DNA of 20,070 nucleotides from CAINDZ01 sp041908585 (GCA_041908585.1 JAYRFB010000146.1:1-20070), one strand, 5' to 3'; shown: positions 9,260 to 17,729, counted from the first letter of the stretch. The notes: generated from the sequence alone by a model not told the origin. Numbers and translations: made by a program.

Positions 9260-12200
9260 CTATTTGACGAGCGTCATCTTCTGGACGCCGTCCTCACCGG
9301 CAGCCCGCGCCCGGACCAGGTACACGCCGCTGGCCTGCCCGCGGCCACCGTCGTCGCGCCCGTCCCAGACCAGCGTGTGCCAGCCGGCCTCGATCGGCCC
9401 GGCATGCAGGGCCCGCACGCGCCGCCCCTGCACGTCGTAGATGTCCACCTGCAGGTCGCCGCGAGCCGCCACGTAGAGGCTGATCTTCGTGGACGGGTTG
9501 AACGGATTCGGGTACGGCCGCTCCAGCTGCAGCGGCACCGAGGGCACCACCGGGCCGTCTCCCACTCCGACCAGCTGCACGGGGAAGTACAGGCCCGTAC
9601 GCTTCGTGTTGCCCTTGAACGTCGGCCAGGGCACCGCGTGACGGTCGTAGGCGAACGGCATGTCCCAGACGTGGCAGAGGAAGTCCCAGCCCGCATAGGC
9701 AATGTCGACGTCCCCGTCGGTATCCAGGTCGGTGACCGTGACGCCGTTCATGACCGGGCCCTCGAGGGTGATCGGGAAGCCCGCCACGTTCGTGCCATTG
9801 GAGTGGAAGGCGTACAGGTTGTACGGCGCCGCCGCGTCGCCGCCGCCGATGCCGTGCAGGATCTCGGGCGAACCGTTGCCGTCGATGTCGCCGATCACCG
9901 GGCTGCCCTCGGAGCTGCCCGGCAGCGTCACCGGCCAGCCGGGCACGAACTGGCCGCTCGTGCCGGCCGCGTAGTTGGTGGACAGGGCCGCCAGCCTGCC
10001 GATGAGGCCCGTCTGGTTCGGGGCGTAGATGATCTCCAGGTAGCCGTCGCCGTTGATGTCGCCCAGCGCCGGGACGGTCACCCAGTCGAAGTTCACCGGC
10101 AGGCCGGTCGCCTTCGGGTAACCGGGGTAGTTCGTGCCGTTGGCGCGGAGCGCGTAGACCATTCCGGAGTTCGTGTAGAACACGAGCTCGACCTGGCCGT
10201 CGCCGTCGAGGTCGCCGGCGACCACGTCCGTGCTGACGCCGCTGCCGGTCACGTACGGGAAGCCGGCCACGTTCGTGCCGTTGTACTTCAGCGCGTAGAC
10301 CTGCTTGAGGCCGGAACTGTCGTTCTTCGTCCCGAACACGATGTCGACCGCGTCATCGCCGTCGAGGTCGACCAGCGTCGGCCCGCTGCGGGACCACTCG
10401 AACTCGGCGCCCGCGCGCTTGAAGAAGATACCGCTCGTCGCGGGGTTGGAATCGCCGTCGCGGACCTCGGTGCCGTCGGCATTCCAGGCCCAGATCGTGC
10501 CGTTGAGGGTATTGACCACGACCTCGGGCGCGCCGTCTCCGTCGATGTCCCCGACCGCCGGCGCCGCCCAGTTCCAGGCGCTGGCAACCGGCAGGACCAC
10601 CGAGCGCGGCCAGCCCGGAAGCTCGGTACCCGACTTCGTGTACGCGTGGATCTGGAAGGTCGGCGCGCGCTCGCTGATGATCATCTCCAGGCCGGGCACG
10701 CCGTCCAGGTCCGCCAGCGTGACCGCGGCAGGCTGCAGAACGGCGCCGGGCGCGAAGTCCGTGAAGTTGCCCAGCGTCTGCGAGTCGTTGTCTCCGTCGA
10801 GCAGCTCCTCGCCGGTGTGGTGCCAGACGTAGACCTGGTTGCTCGCCACGACGATCTCCAGGTCGCCGTCGCCGTCGACGTCGCCCACGGCCAGCGGGCT
10901 GCTGGTCTCGCCGCTGAAGGCCGCCGGGAAGTTCAGCGCCTCGGCCGGGGCCGTGCTGCGACTGACCGCCGCCGAGAGGATGCTGGGGATGCCCGACTGG
11001 TCCACCGCGCCGACCTTGTAGTAGTACGTGGTCAGCTGCGCCAGGCCCGTGTCGGCGAAGTACGAGGTGCCGAGGATCACGTCCTGGTTGGCCCGGGTCC
11101 AGGGTCCGCTGTCGGACAGGCTGCGGTACACATCGTAGCCGCGGAGGTCCGTCGCCGTCGACGGCGTCCACGACACCGCGATCACGTCCGCACCCAGCGA
11201 CGTGTCGGTGTTGATCGCCGTCGGCGTATCCGGTCGCAGCAGGGTGAAGTCGTGCCGCAGCGTCCGCCCGTGGGAGTCGGTGAGCAGGAGCCACGCGGCG
11301 CTGTTGCGGCTCGGGTCGATCGACATCGAGAACACCGGGCTCGCATCGCCCTGCGCCAGGAGGCCGAGCGACGCCCAGGTCGACAGCGAGTCGTAGCGCG
11401 TCACGAACGCGCTGCTGGTGCGCAGGACGCCGGTCACCGCGCCGCTGGCGCCGGAGCCGTAGTTCTTCAGCGTGACGCTCACGCCGAGGCGCTCGCCGGA
11501 CTCCAGCATGCCGTCGCCGTCGCCCCAGGTCACGTCCTCCCAGTCCATGCGGACGACCTCGAGCTCCGGAGCCCGCACCGTCAGGGACCAGGGCGAGAGC
11601 GAGTGGCTGGCGCCGGCCGCCACGTCCAGCGTGAACTCGATGGCGGTCGCGTCGGCCACCGTGGCGTCGATCGCCAGCAGCAGCGGCGACAGGGCCGCGG
11701 TCGAACCGCCGGCGGCGACCGGGCTGAACGAGGTCGCGCCGTTCAAGATCGTGACGCCAGGCTGCGACGTGCTCAGCGTCGCCGTCAGCCCGGTGGCGGG
11801 CGCGCCGCCCGTCTCGCGAACGAGCGGCCAGACCGCGATCGTCTCGCCGGCATCCGCGAACCCGTCGCCGTTGCCGATGCTGCCGGCCACGCCGTTGTCG
11901 ACGACGACCGCCGACTCGACGCGCAGGTAGGCGCCGCCGCTGACCACCGGCACGCTCCGGGAGTTGCGCGCCAGGTTGCGGCCGGTCACCGTCAGGGTCG
12001 CGGTGCCCGGGCTGGTCGGCAGGACCTGCAGGGTCACCTGCCCGGCTCCGTCGGTCAGCCCCCAGGCCAGATCCTCGCCGGCCTTCTGCAGGCACACGCG
12101 CGCGCCGGCCACCGGCACGCCGCCGGTGGTGACGGTCACCGCCAGCGGCTGGGCGCCGACCGCCAGCGAAGCCGGGGCCGCGACCGCCACGGACTGCGGC

Positions 12201-14095
12201 ACACCGGTCCAGATGGGCAGCGTCGGGTCGCCGAGCAGCGTGTAGTTCTCGAACGTCCAGCGGTCGACGTAGTTGTTCGTGGTCAGGCCGATGAACGGCA
12301 GCCGGCTGAGCGCGAGCAGCCGCCCGACGCGATTCTCCGCCGTGCAATAGAGCTCGCTGAAGAACTCCTGCTGGTACGCATTGGCGTTGTTCGGGAACGC
12401 CGCGCGGACCGAGCCGATCGAGCACACCGAACCGCCGTTGGGGTTCTGGATGAACCGCTCGAGCAGGCAGCTGTTGTCGAAGGCGGCCGAGGCGCAGTTC
12501 AGCGCGTAGATCATGAAGGTATGGCCGCCGTTGGTCAGGTTGTCGGCGTCGGTGGTCATGAAGTTCGCGTCGCCGACGGACATGTTGAAGTAGTACCCGT
12601 GGCCGATCTGGTTGACGATGCCGTAGCGGCCGTTGTCCAGCGTGTCGGCCAGCGCGGCCCGCGTCAGGCCCGCGTCGCGCGGATACTGCAGGTCCGTCTC
12701 GTACATCCGCGTGTATTCCATGTCCGTGCACGGCAGGATGTGGTTCGTGATCTGCTCGTGGGCGAACTTGGCGCCGTCCAGGATGATGTAGCCCTGGACG
12801 TGGAAGTCCTCGGGAAACAGCACCTCCGCCGCGAAGAGCGCGCGATTGGTCCAGGCCGAGCCGGCGGGGACCGCCTCGTACGCGATCACCTTGTTGACGA
12901 AGACCGTCGCCGCCTCGGGTGTGCTCACCGCGGCGCGGCCGACGTAGACTTCCTCGGCGAAGTCGGCGCTGTCGCCGGCCGTCGTCGCCGTGAGGGGCTC
13001 GCCGTAGAGATGGTCGCCGTCGGCATTCCAGTTGCCGTCCAGGCAGGCGAAGTAGAGGTCGCAGGGAATGGCCGTCGAGCCGTTCGTCGGGTAGAAGGTG
13101 TTGATGATGTAGCGCGGGGGCAGCACGTCGGAGTCGCCGCCCAGCAGCACGTATTCGAGCCCCCACTTCTCGTAGGCGTCGCGGATGAACATCCGGACCG
13201 ATTCCTGGACGTCCGCACCGCGCCGGTAGTTGGCTGCGATGAACTCCAGCGTGGCGACGACGGTGGGCACGCCCTGCGCGGTCTTGTGCGACGCGAGCGC
13301 CTCGAAGGCCGGGCGCATCGCCTCGGTCGTGACGATGAGGTACTCGACCGCGCTGCCGGTCAGGCTCGGCGTCTTGTCGGGGCTGAAGCCGCCGGCCGGC
13401 GCGGCGACGGCCACGCCGTTCTCGCGCCGGTAGCCGGCCAGTTCGCCGGGGTTGGCCACCAGGCGCGCCAGCACGTCCGCGTTGGCCCGCACCTCGGCGG
13501 TCGACAGGCGCGCACGCACGGCCATGTCGTCCGTCGCGGGGGTCGCGCCGTACGCGACCCGCACCGCGTAGCGGTCCAGGAACTCGAGCTGCGAAGCGCC
13601 GGCCCCGCCGGACACGCGCAGGGGGTACACCTCCATCGCCAGGAGCCGGTAGCCGCGCCAGGTGTGCGTGCCGGCGAAGCGGCCCCACGCGGCGGGGAAC
13701 GCGCCGCCGTCGTTCGCCAGGCGCTTCGTTTCGATCCTGCCACCGGTGTCCGTGAACAGCGCCTCCCCCAGGGCCAGCGCGCCCGGCACGGTCTCGCCGT
13801 GCGTCTGCAGCGGCTCGATCCAGGCGTCGACGACATCGGCGTCCACCGGCACCAGCAGCAGGAGCGTCTGCATCGGCAGGCGCGGGCTGCCCGGATCGTC
13901 CAGGCCGCGCAACCCCGGCAGCACGGGATAGCGTGCGCCGTCGCGGTCCTGGTCCCAGGCCAGGTCCCGCACCGAGAAGGAACCCTCATGGATGACCGCG
14001 CCGGCGGCGGCGGCCAGGACGGCGCCTGGCGCCAGGGCCGAGAGCGATCCGGCGAGCGCGAGGAGCACGACGATACGGGAGACGAACGCTGGCAT
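9260..14095 (-). CDS. Giant secreted C25 (gingipain-like) cysteine protease with FG-GAP repeats
   Basis: A 1611-residue secreted protein. A Sec signal peptide (about 1-28) precedes a propeptide-like region (about 30-240). The C25 peptidase domain (about 245-630) has the expected dyad: H499 in QIGHGYY and C534 in YALNCASAAFD. Then come an Ig-like region (about 635-715) and two GDG-x(4)-GE beta domains (about 720-850 and 850-950). An FN3 domain spans about 955-1048. About eight FG-GAP/VCBS-type repeats (about 1065-1480, for example GDVDGDGDLE, GDIDGDGAPE, GDLDGDGQVE) probably form a beta-propeller binding Ca2+. The C-terminus (1524-1611) is a FlgD-Ig-like module, PYPNPFNPSTKI to KMTLVK, resembling type IX secretion-type sorting domains. 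The ATG at 14095 has GGAGG seven bases upstream. It is monocistronic, between its own promoter and terminator. Protease activity is well supported; Arg/Lys specificity cannot be read here. Confidence 0.92.
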   Translation of the reverse strand: MPAFVSRIVVLLALAGSLSALAPGAVLAAAAGAVIHEGSFSVRDLAWDQDRDGARYPVLPGLRGLDDPGSPRLPMQTLLLLVPVDADVVDAWIEPLQTHGETVPGALALGEALFTDTGGRIETKRLANDGGAFPAAWGRFAGTHTWRGYRLLAMEVYPLRVSGGAGASQLEFLDRYAVRVAYGATPATDDMAVRARLSTAEVRANADVLARLVANPGELAGYRRENGVAVAAPAGGFSPDKTPSLTGSAVEYLIVTTEAMRPAFEALASHKTAQGVPTVVATLEFIAANYRRGADVQESVRMFIRDAYEKWGLEYVLLGGDSDVLPPRYIINTFYPTNGSTAIPCDLYFACLDGNWNADGDHLYGEPLTATTAGDSADFAEEVYVGRAAVSTPEAATVFVNKVIAYEAVPAGSAWTNRALFAAEVLFPEDFHVQGYIILDGAKFAHEQITNHILPCTDMEYTRMYETDLQYPRDAGLTRAALADTLDNGRYGIVNQIGHGYYFNMSVGDANFMTTDADNLTNGGHTFMIYALNCASAAFDNSCLLERFIQNPNGGSVCSIGSVRAAFPNNANAYQQEFFSELYCTAENRVGRLLALSRLPFIGLTTNNYVDRWTFENYTLLGDPTLPIWTGVPQSVAVAAPASLAVGAQPLAVTVTTGGVPVAGARVCLQKAGEDLAWGLTDGAGQVTLQVLPTSPGTATLTVTGRNLARNSRSVPVVSGGAYLRVESAVVVDNGVAGSIGNGDGFADAGETIAVWPLVRETGGAPATGLTATLSTSQPGVTILNGATSFSPVAAGGSTAALSPLLLAIDATVADATAIEFTLDVAAGASHSLSPWSLTVRAPELEVVRMDWEDVTWGDGDGMLESGERLGVSVTLKNYGSGASGAVTGVLRTSSAFVTRYDSLSTWASLGLLAQGDASPVFSMSIDPSRNSAAWLLLTDSHGRTLRHDFTLLRPDTPTAINTDTSLGADVIAVSWTPSTATDLRGYDVYRSLSDSGPWTRANQDVILGTSYFADTGLAQLTTYYYKVGAVDQSGIPSILSAAVSRSTAPAEALNFPAAFSGETSSPLAVGDVDGDGDLEIVVASNQVYVWHHTGEELLDGDNDSQTLGNFTDFAPGAVLQPAAVTLADLDGVPGLEMIISERAPTFQIHAYTKSGTELPGWPRSVVLPVASAWNWAAPAVGDIDGDGAPEVVVNTLNGTIWAWNADGTEVRDGDSNPATSGIFFKRAGAEFEWSRSGPTLVDLDGDDAVDIVFGTKNDSSGLKQVYALKYNGTNVAGFPYVTGSGVSTDVVAGDLDGDGQVELVFYTNSGMVYALRANGTNYPGYPKATGLPVNFDWVTVPALGDINGDGYLEIIYAPNQTGLIGRLAALSTNYAAGTSGQFVPGWPVTLPGSSEGSPVIGDIDGNGSPEILHGIGGGDAAAPYNLYAFHSNGTNVAGFPITLEGPVMNGVTVTDLDTDGDVDIAYAGWDFLCHVWDMPFAYDRHAVPWPTFKGNTKRTGLYFPVQLVGVGDGPVVPSVPLQLERPYPNPFNPSTKISLYVAARGDLQVDIYDVQGRRVRALHAGPIEAGWHTLVWDGRDDGGRGQASGVYLVRARAAGEDGVQKMTLVK

Positions 14096-14175
14096 CTGCT
14101 GGCCTCCGGTCGGGGCGACGTCCGGTTGGCGGACGGTCTTGTTATCAGTCGTGACGAGGCGCGGGCCTCGGGGAA

Positions 14176-14307
14176 CCTGGTCGTCTTACCTGCCCGCGCG
14201 GGATCGCGCGGGACTGCTGCGCGTTAACAGAGGGACCTGGCTTCCTCCCGAGTGGCCGCTGCAGGGAAACCGGTGCATCGAACGAATCCGGTTCCCCAAC
14301 GACCAGG
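14176..14307 (-). promoter_or_regulatory. Structured 5' leader of the C25 protease mRNA (possible cis-acting RNA)
   Basis: Three inverted repeats nest within the predicted 250-nt leader. An outer 9-bp pair joins 14176-14184 (CCTGGTCGT) to 14299-14307 (ACGACCAGG). Inside it lie an 8-bp hairpin (14193-14200 with 14205-14212, 4-nt loop) and a 9-bp hairpin with one bulge (14264-14273 with 14288-14296, 14-nt loop). Together they could fold as a multi-branch junction. The ribosome binding site near 14103-14107 is outside the structure. I do not recognise a known riboswitch class. Seen: the repeats. Inferred: that they fold and regulate. Confidence 0.4.
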
Positions 14308-14348
14308 CGCCGATGGTGGTGCGAACGCTGCCGTGGGCGGTACGGAAG

Positions 14349-14377
14349 ACTATACCAAAACCGGGAAAAGTGGTCAA
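14349..14377 (-). promoter_or_regulatory. Sigma-70-type promoter of the C25 protease gene
   Basis: On the minus strand TTGACC (14372-14377) and TATAGT (14349-14354) are separated by exactly 17 nt; each hexamer matches the consensus at five of six positions. It sits in the most A/T-rich part of the window. The predicted start near 14342 gives a leader of almost 250 nt. This is the best promoter match seen here. Confidence 0.75.
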
Positions 14378-14435
14378 TGACACAAAAGTTGCCACTTCGC
14401 ACGCGGAAAATCTTCATATTTGACAGAGTATTCTC

Positions 14436-14458
14436 GAAGGCCCGTGATCACGTGCTTC
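14436..14458 (-). other. Weak hairpin after the glycan operon
   Basis: About 10 nt after the stop of the deacetylase-like gene, GAAGC and GCCTTC flank the perfect palindrome CGTGATCACG (14443-14452), allowing an imperfect hairpin. There is no T-run on the minus strand. It may contribute to ending the operon transcript or be a protein-binding palindrome; the evidence is thin. Confidence 0.25.
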
Positions 14459-14468
14459 CGGCGCCCCG

Positions 14469-15776
14469 TCAGCGTCCGCCTGCAGCTGTCAGGACGCCAT
14501 GGGTGCCGGGATCGATGAGGCACAGCCGGATGCCGCCCTGCGCCGCCCCCGACACCGCCTGGCCGTCGCGGATGACTGCCAGGCGCCGCGAGTGGCTGCC
14601 ATTGCGCACCACCTGCCGGCCGCCGATCTCCGCAACGCTGACCCCCCGCCGGGTGAGCGCGGCAATCTCGGCATCGACCAGGAAGACCGGTGCCGGCTCC
14701 CCCAGGTCGGCCAGGCCGCCCAGGTACGCCGCCAGTGCCCGGCGTCCCGCAGTAGCCACACCGGGTTCCCCATGCGCGAAATTAACACGATGTGTCTCGA
14801 CCACGGCCGGTTCGCCCCGCCGCCAGGCCAGGGCGGTCTGCTCCAGGCAGGCGGCCACGACGGCCGCGGCGTCCGGCGCCTGCACGGGCTCGAGGCGGCA
14901 ATTGCGCTCGAGGTAGGTGCGCCCGGGGTGGCGGGCCCGCGACCACTGGCGCTCCAGCACCTTCAGGACCCGGCCGGCAACCCCGGGCGGCAACCCCGGA
15001 TGGCGCTGTTCCCGCTTGGCCTGGATCACGCGCAGGCCGCGCGATTCCCACAGCGCCTCGCAGCGCCCGTCCCAGGTGTAGTCCGGCGCGATCAGCGCGC
15101 CCGGGGTGCGCCCGAACGCCCGCTCGAACACCGCCAGTCCCGCGTCGAGCTCGGCGGAAAGCTCGACGAGCGGACGCCAGGGACCCAGCTCGCGCGCGTC
15201 CTCGCTGCCGGGAAACAGCATGATCCCCCGCTCGGCCGCCGCGGCGGCCGCGCCCCCCGCGGCCACGGCCTGCCGTCGTCGCTGCGGGTCGTAGTGCCAG
15301 GCGGCGTGGTACTCGGGGTACCAGACGCCCGCCGCGATCGCCGTCGACACGGCCGGCCACAGGCCGGGCCGCCGGTACGACGCCGGCAGGTCCGGCAGGT
15401 CGTGCCGCCGCCACTGCCCGCCCGACCAGTCGAGGGACGACATCACGTAATTCGGCTGCAGCACGGCCGGCCGGCCATCGCGCCCCCGCGCCGTGCCCAG
15501 CACGGCGGCGAGATCGGCCACCGCGGCGCTGTCCTCGAGAGTGGAATGCCAGTAGACATCCGGGAATCGGCCAGGCGAGAGGTCCTCGCGCCGCAGCCCG
15601 GCCCAGGCCTCGACGGACGGCACGAAGCCGGCCAGGCCCCAGTCGTCACTCTCGAGGGCCACCGCGCGCAGGCGCCGCCAGTCGACCGCCGACGGCTGCC
15701 CCGCAGCCAGCAACGCCAAGGCGGCGATCGCGACGACCGCCGGCACCAGCAGGATTGCGCGTGTCCGCAGCTTCAT
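14469..15776 (-). CDS. Membrane-anchored or secreted protein, polysaccharide-deacetylase-like
   Basis: A 435-residue protein with an N-terminal signal anchor or signal peptide (about 6-26) that places the rest outside the cytoplasm. The body begins RAVALESDDWGL (38-49), where DD (44-45) sits as the metal-binding Asp pair does at the start of NodB-type deacetylase barrels. Other candidate metal or acid/base residues are H157 and H161 (YPEYHAAWH), the APDYTWD segment (230-236), and H329 (ETHRVNF). This resembles a divergent polysaccharide deacetylase; I cannot place it in a named family with certainty. It is the last gene of the glycan operon, 15 nt after the methyltransferase gene, so modification of an exported glycan is a reasonable inference. 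The ATG at 15776 has a GGGGAGG site that sits unusually close to it. Confidence 0.55.
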   Translation of the reverse strand: MKLRTRAILLVPAVVAIAALALLAAGQPSAVDWRRLRAVALESDDWGLAGFVPSVEAWAGLRREDLSPGRFPDVYWHSTLEDSAAVADLAAVLGTARGRDGRPAVLQPNYVMSSLDWSGGQWRRHDLPDLPASYRRPGLWPAVSTAIAAGVWYPEYHAAWHYDPQRRRQAVAAGGAAAAAAERGIMLFPGSEDARELGPWRPLVELSAELDAGLAVFERAFGRTPGALIAPDYTWDGRCEALWESRGLRVIQAKREQRHPGLPPGVAGRVLKVLERQWSRARHPGRTYLERNCRLEPVQAPDAAAVVAACLEQTALAWRRGEPAVVETHRVNFAHGEPGVATAGRRALAAYLGGLADLGEPAPVFLVDAEIAALTRRGVSVAEIGGRQVVRNGSHSRRLAVIRDGQAVSGAAQGGIRLCLIDPGTHGVLTAAGGR

Positions 15777-15791
15777 ACCCTCCCCACCGCC

Positions 15792-16448
15792 TCACTCCGC
15801 CCGCAGTTGAAGCCACCACATCCGACCGCAGGCCAGTCCGTGCAGGCGGATCGCCGCCAGCAGCCTCGCCGCCTCGCCACCCGCCTCCGGATTCCCGCGT
15901 TCCAGCATCGCGATCGCCGCCTGCGCGTCCTGGCGACTGGCATTGGCGCCGACGGCCGTGCCGGCGACGCGGGCCGACAGGTGGTCCGGCAGCGCACGCA
16001 CGAACGCGTCGCGCGCAACCAGAGGCCCGCGACCGTCCGGGAACAGTCGCGCCAGGAAAGCCTGCAGGTCGCGGTGATTGGCCGCCGCCGGTTCGGCGGA
16101 GGGCTCATCCTCCAGCACGAAAACCGAACCGCCCGGGCGCAGCAACCCGAGCCAGGCATCCAGGAATCGCAGCCGGGGGTCGGCGGAGATCAGGTGGCGG
16201 ACCAGGTTCGCCGCCACGACGAGGTCCAGCGAGGCCGCGCGCAGCGGAGGCCGGCGGGCGTCGCCACGCACGTCGACCGCCCTCGCCAGGGCACGGGGCG
16301 CCAGGTCGAGTCCCGCGCACCAGACGCCGCACTGCCTCAGGCGCGCCAGCAACCCGCCGTCGCCGCAGCCCAGCTCGACCGCGCGAAAGCCGTCCGGCGC
16401 CGCCCGGCACAGCTCAGTCATCGTCTCCGGGATGGGGTCGAACGGCAC
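15792..16448 (-). CDS. Class I SAM-dependent methyltransferase
   Basis: A 218-residue protein with the SAM-binding motif VELGCGDGG (24-32). The acidic end of beta-2 is GLDLAPRAL (46-54), motif II-like residues are around SLDLVVAANLVRHL (73-86), and LLRPGG (102-107) is typical of the post-motif strand. Small soluble methyltransferases of this kind in glycan clusters often methylate sugars or lipid-linked intermediates; the substrate here is unknown. I chose the GTG at 16448 because a GGAGG (16458-16462) lies nine bases upstream. An ATG at 16421, closer to the end of the WecA-like gene, has only a GGAG three bases away. With the GTG start the gene overlaps the upstream gene by 35 nt, so they are probably translated together. 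Confidence 0.75.
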   Translation of the reverse strand: MPFDPIPETMTELCRAAPDGFRAVELGCGDGGLLARLRQCGVWCAGLDLAPRALARAVDVRGDARRPPLRAASLDLVVAANLVRHLISADPRLRFLDAWLGLLRPGGSVFVLEDEPSAEPAAANHRDLQAFLARLFPDGRGPLVARDAFVRALPDHLSARVAGTAVGANASRQDAQAAIAMLERGNPEAGGEAARLLAAIRLHGLACGRMWWLQLRAE

Positions 16449-17673
16449 CGCTGTGCGCCTCCGGCACGGCCACGTCGCCGGTCGTCCCGTCGCGCTGGCC
16501 GGCCCTGATGCGGGCCACGCGCTGGCGCTCGGCCTGCAGGTCGATGATGTCGGCCACATCCTGCTCGATGCGCCCGGTCAGCTTGTCCAGCCGGTCGTCA
16601 AGGCCCAGCGCGTAGGACACCTCGCTGTACAGGTCGAGGCCGTGGCGGCGGTTCTGCAGGTGGCGCTGGGCGCCGAGCTGCGCGGCGATCAGCCACATCC
16701 CCATCGCCGGCAGTCCGAGCCAGGCCGCGTCCAGGAAATCGCTGAGCGCGAACAGCGTCGTGCCCGTGGTCACGAGCAGCAGGCACAGCGTGGCGCCCGC
16801 CGGCGAGAAGCCCAGGCGCAGGAGGCGGTGGTGCAGGTGGAAGTCGTCGGCCTGGAAGATCGACGTGCGGCGGCGGTAACGCCGGATGATCGTGGTGCCC
16901 GTGTCCCAGATCGGGACGATCATCGGCGCCAGCAGCACCGGCAGCTGGATGGGCGCGATCTGGCTCAGGTTGAGCATCAGGCTCGCCAGCACCAGCCCCA
17001 TCCACATGCTGCCCGAATCGCCGAGGAAGATCTTCCGCCGGCTCACGTTCCAGTAGAAGAAGGCCATGGTGGCGCCGCAGACGGTGGCCGCGAAGAGTGT
17101 CGAGTACATCTCCTGCACGGCCATCGAGATGACCACGAGCGCCGCCGACGCCAGCACGCTGATGCCGCTGGCCAGCCCGTCGAGGCCGTCGATCAGGTTC
17201 ATCGAGTTGATGAAGCCCAGGTACCACAGGAGCGTCACCGGCCAGGCCCAGCCGCCGAGCTGGATCACGCCCACCACGGGCATCGTCACCGTGTCGAGCC
17301 GCTGCCCGAAGAGCATCAGGGCCAGGATCACCACCAGCTGGCCGTAGAGCTTCTTCTCCGCGTGGATGCCGAAGCGGTCGTCGCCGACACCGAGCGCCAG
17401 GATGGCCAGGCCCGACCCGCTGAGGATGCCGAGCCAGGACCACGGCAGGCGCGTGTCCAGGATCACGTGCTCGAGGAAGAACAGTGCGCAGAAGAACGAG
17501 ATGAAGATCGCCATGCCGCCGGTGCGCGGGACCGGCTCGCGGTGCGCGCGGCGATGTCCCGGATGGTCGACGATCTCGGTCAGGAAGCCGAGATTCCGGA
17601 AGTGCGGCTGCACCAGCCACGACATCAGGAAGGCGGCCGCGAATCCGAGCAGGGCGACGATTTCCAGGTCCAC
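16414..17673 (-). CDS. wecA: Polyprenyl-phosphate sugar-1-phosphate transferase (WecA/TagO family)
   Basis: A 419-residue multi-pass membrane protein of the WecA/MraY superfamily. It transfers a sugar-1-phosphate, usually GlcNAc-1-P, from a UDP-sugar to undecaprenyl phosphate and so starts O-antigen or related glycans. Visible motifs are DHPGHRRAHREPVPRTGG (36-53), GVGDDRFG (95-102) with the catalytic Asp pair, AEKKLYGQ (105-112), NSMNLIDGLDGLASG (156-170), GDSGS (218-222) and the basic cytoplasmic loop DDFHLHHRLL (276-285). The GTG at 17673 with GGGAGGG just upstream gives the normal N-terminus; an upstream ATG at 17889 would add 72 residues lying in the neighbour. After the last membrane segment there is a soluble tail of about 75 residues with a predicted coiled coil (LDDRLDKLTGRIEQDVADII). 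The exact sugar is not readable. Confidence 0.88.
   Translation of the reverse strand: MDLEIVALLGFAAAFLMSWLVQPHFRNLGFLTEIVDHPGHRRAHREPVPRTGGMAIFISFFCALFFLEHVILDTRLPWSWLGILSGSGLAILALGVGDDRFGIHAEKKLYGQLVVILALMLFGQRLDTVTMPVVGVIQLGGWAWPVTLLWYLGFINSMNLIDGLDGLASGISVLASAALVVISMAVQEMYSTLFAATVCGATMAFFYWNVSRRKIFLGDSGSMWMGLVLASLMLNLSQIAPIQLPVLLAPMIVPIWDTGTTIIRRYRRRTSIFQADDFHLHHRLLRLGFSPAGATLCLLLVTTGTTLFALSDFLDAAWLGLPAMGMWLIAAQLGAQRHLQNRRHGLDLYSEVSYALGLDDRLDKLTGRIEQDVADIIDLQAERQRVARIRAGQRDGTTGDVAVPEAHSGAVRPHPGDDD
16458..16462 (-). promoter_or_regulatory. Ribosome binding site deciding the methyltransferase start
   Basis: GGAGG on the minus strand lies nine bases before the GTG at 16448 and inside the end of the WecA-like gene. 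It is much better placed than the GGAG close to the ATG at 16421 and is the reason for the longer start. Confidence 0.5.
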
Positions 17674-17690
17674 GATCCCTCCCGCAGGCG

Positions 17691-17712
17691 CCGGATGGCC
17701 GGCCTCATCCGG
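17691..17712. repeat. Inverted repeat upstream of the WecA-like gene
   Basis: CCGGATG (17691-17697) and CATCCGG (17706-17712) flank an 8-nt loop in the 85-nt gap before the WecA-like start codon. No T-run follows on the minus strand, so a terminator is unlikely. It may shape the leader near the ribosome binding site, or be a binding site. Confidence 0.35.
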
Positions 17713-17729
17713 GGCCGGCTGCTGGGTGC

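Larger units (their letters stand above)
14096..14468. other. Intergenic region upstream of the C25 protease gene
   Basis: A 373-nt stretch with no convincing gene. It holds a strong minus-strand promoter, a long leader with several inverted repeats and, at the far end, a weak hairpin after the glycan operon. Bases 14340-14440 are clearly richer in A/T than the rest of the window. Short open frames here (for example 14145-14417, minus) have no recognisable features and are basic, Arg/Pro-rich shadows. Confidence 0.7.

Noticed and set aside
9700..10900. Repeated GGCGACATCGAC-like segments in the C25 gene, considered as DNA repeats
   Set aside because: They are the codons of the FG-GAP repeats (GDIDGDG) in one reading frame and diverge between copies as protein repeats do.
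7289..14227. Open frame of 2312 codons on the plus strand, opposite the protease and binding-protein genes
   Set aside because: It is rich in Arg, Ala, Val, His and Gln with no domain, and it mirrors three well-supported minus-strand genes. High GC makes stop codons rare in this antisense frame.
14145..14417. A 90-residue minus-strand open frame in the intergenic region before the C25 gene
   Set aside because: Its start lies upstream of the strong promoter, it has no good ribosome binding site, and the protein is a basic Arg/Pro-rich sequence with no motif.
14420..14448. TTGACA on the plus strand at 14420-14425 as part of a plus-strand promoter
   Set aside because: No acceptable -10 lies 16-18 nt downstream and no plus-strand gene follows.
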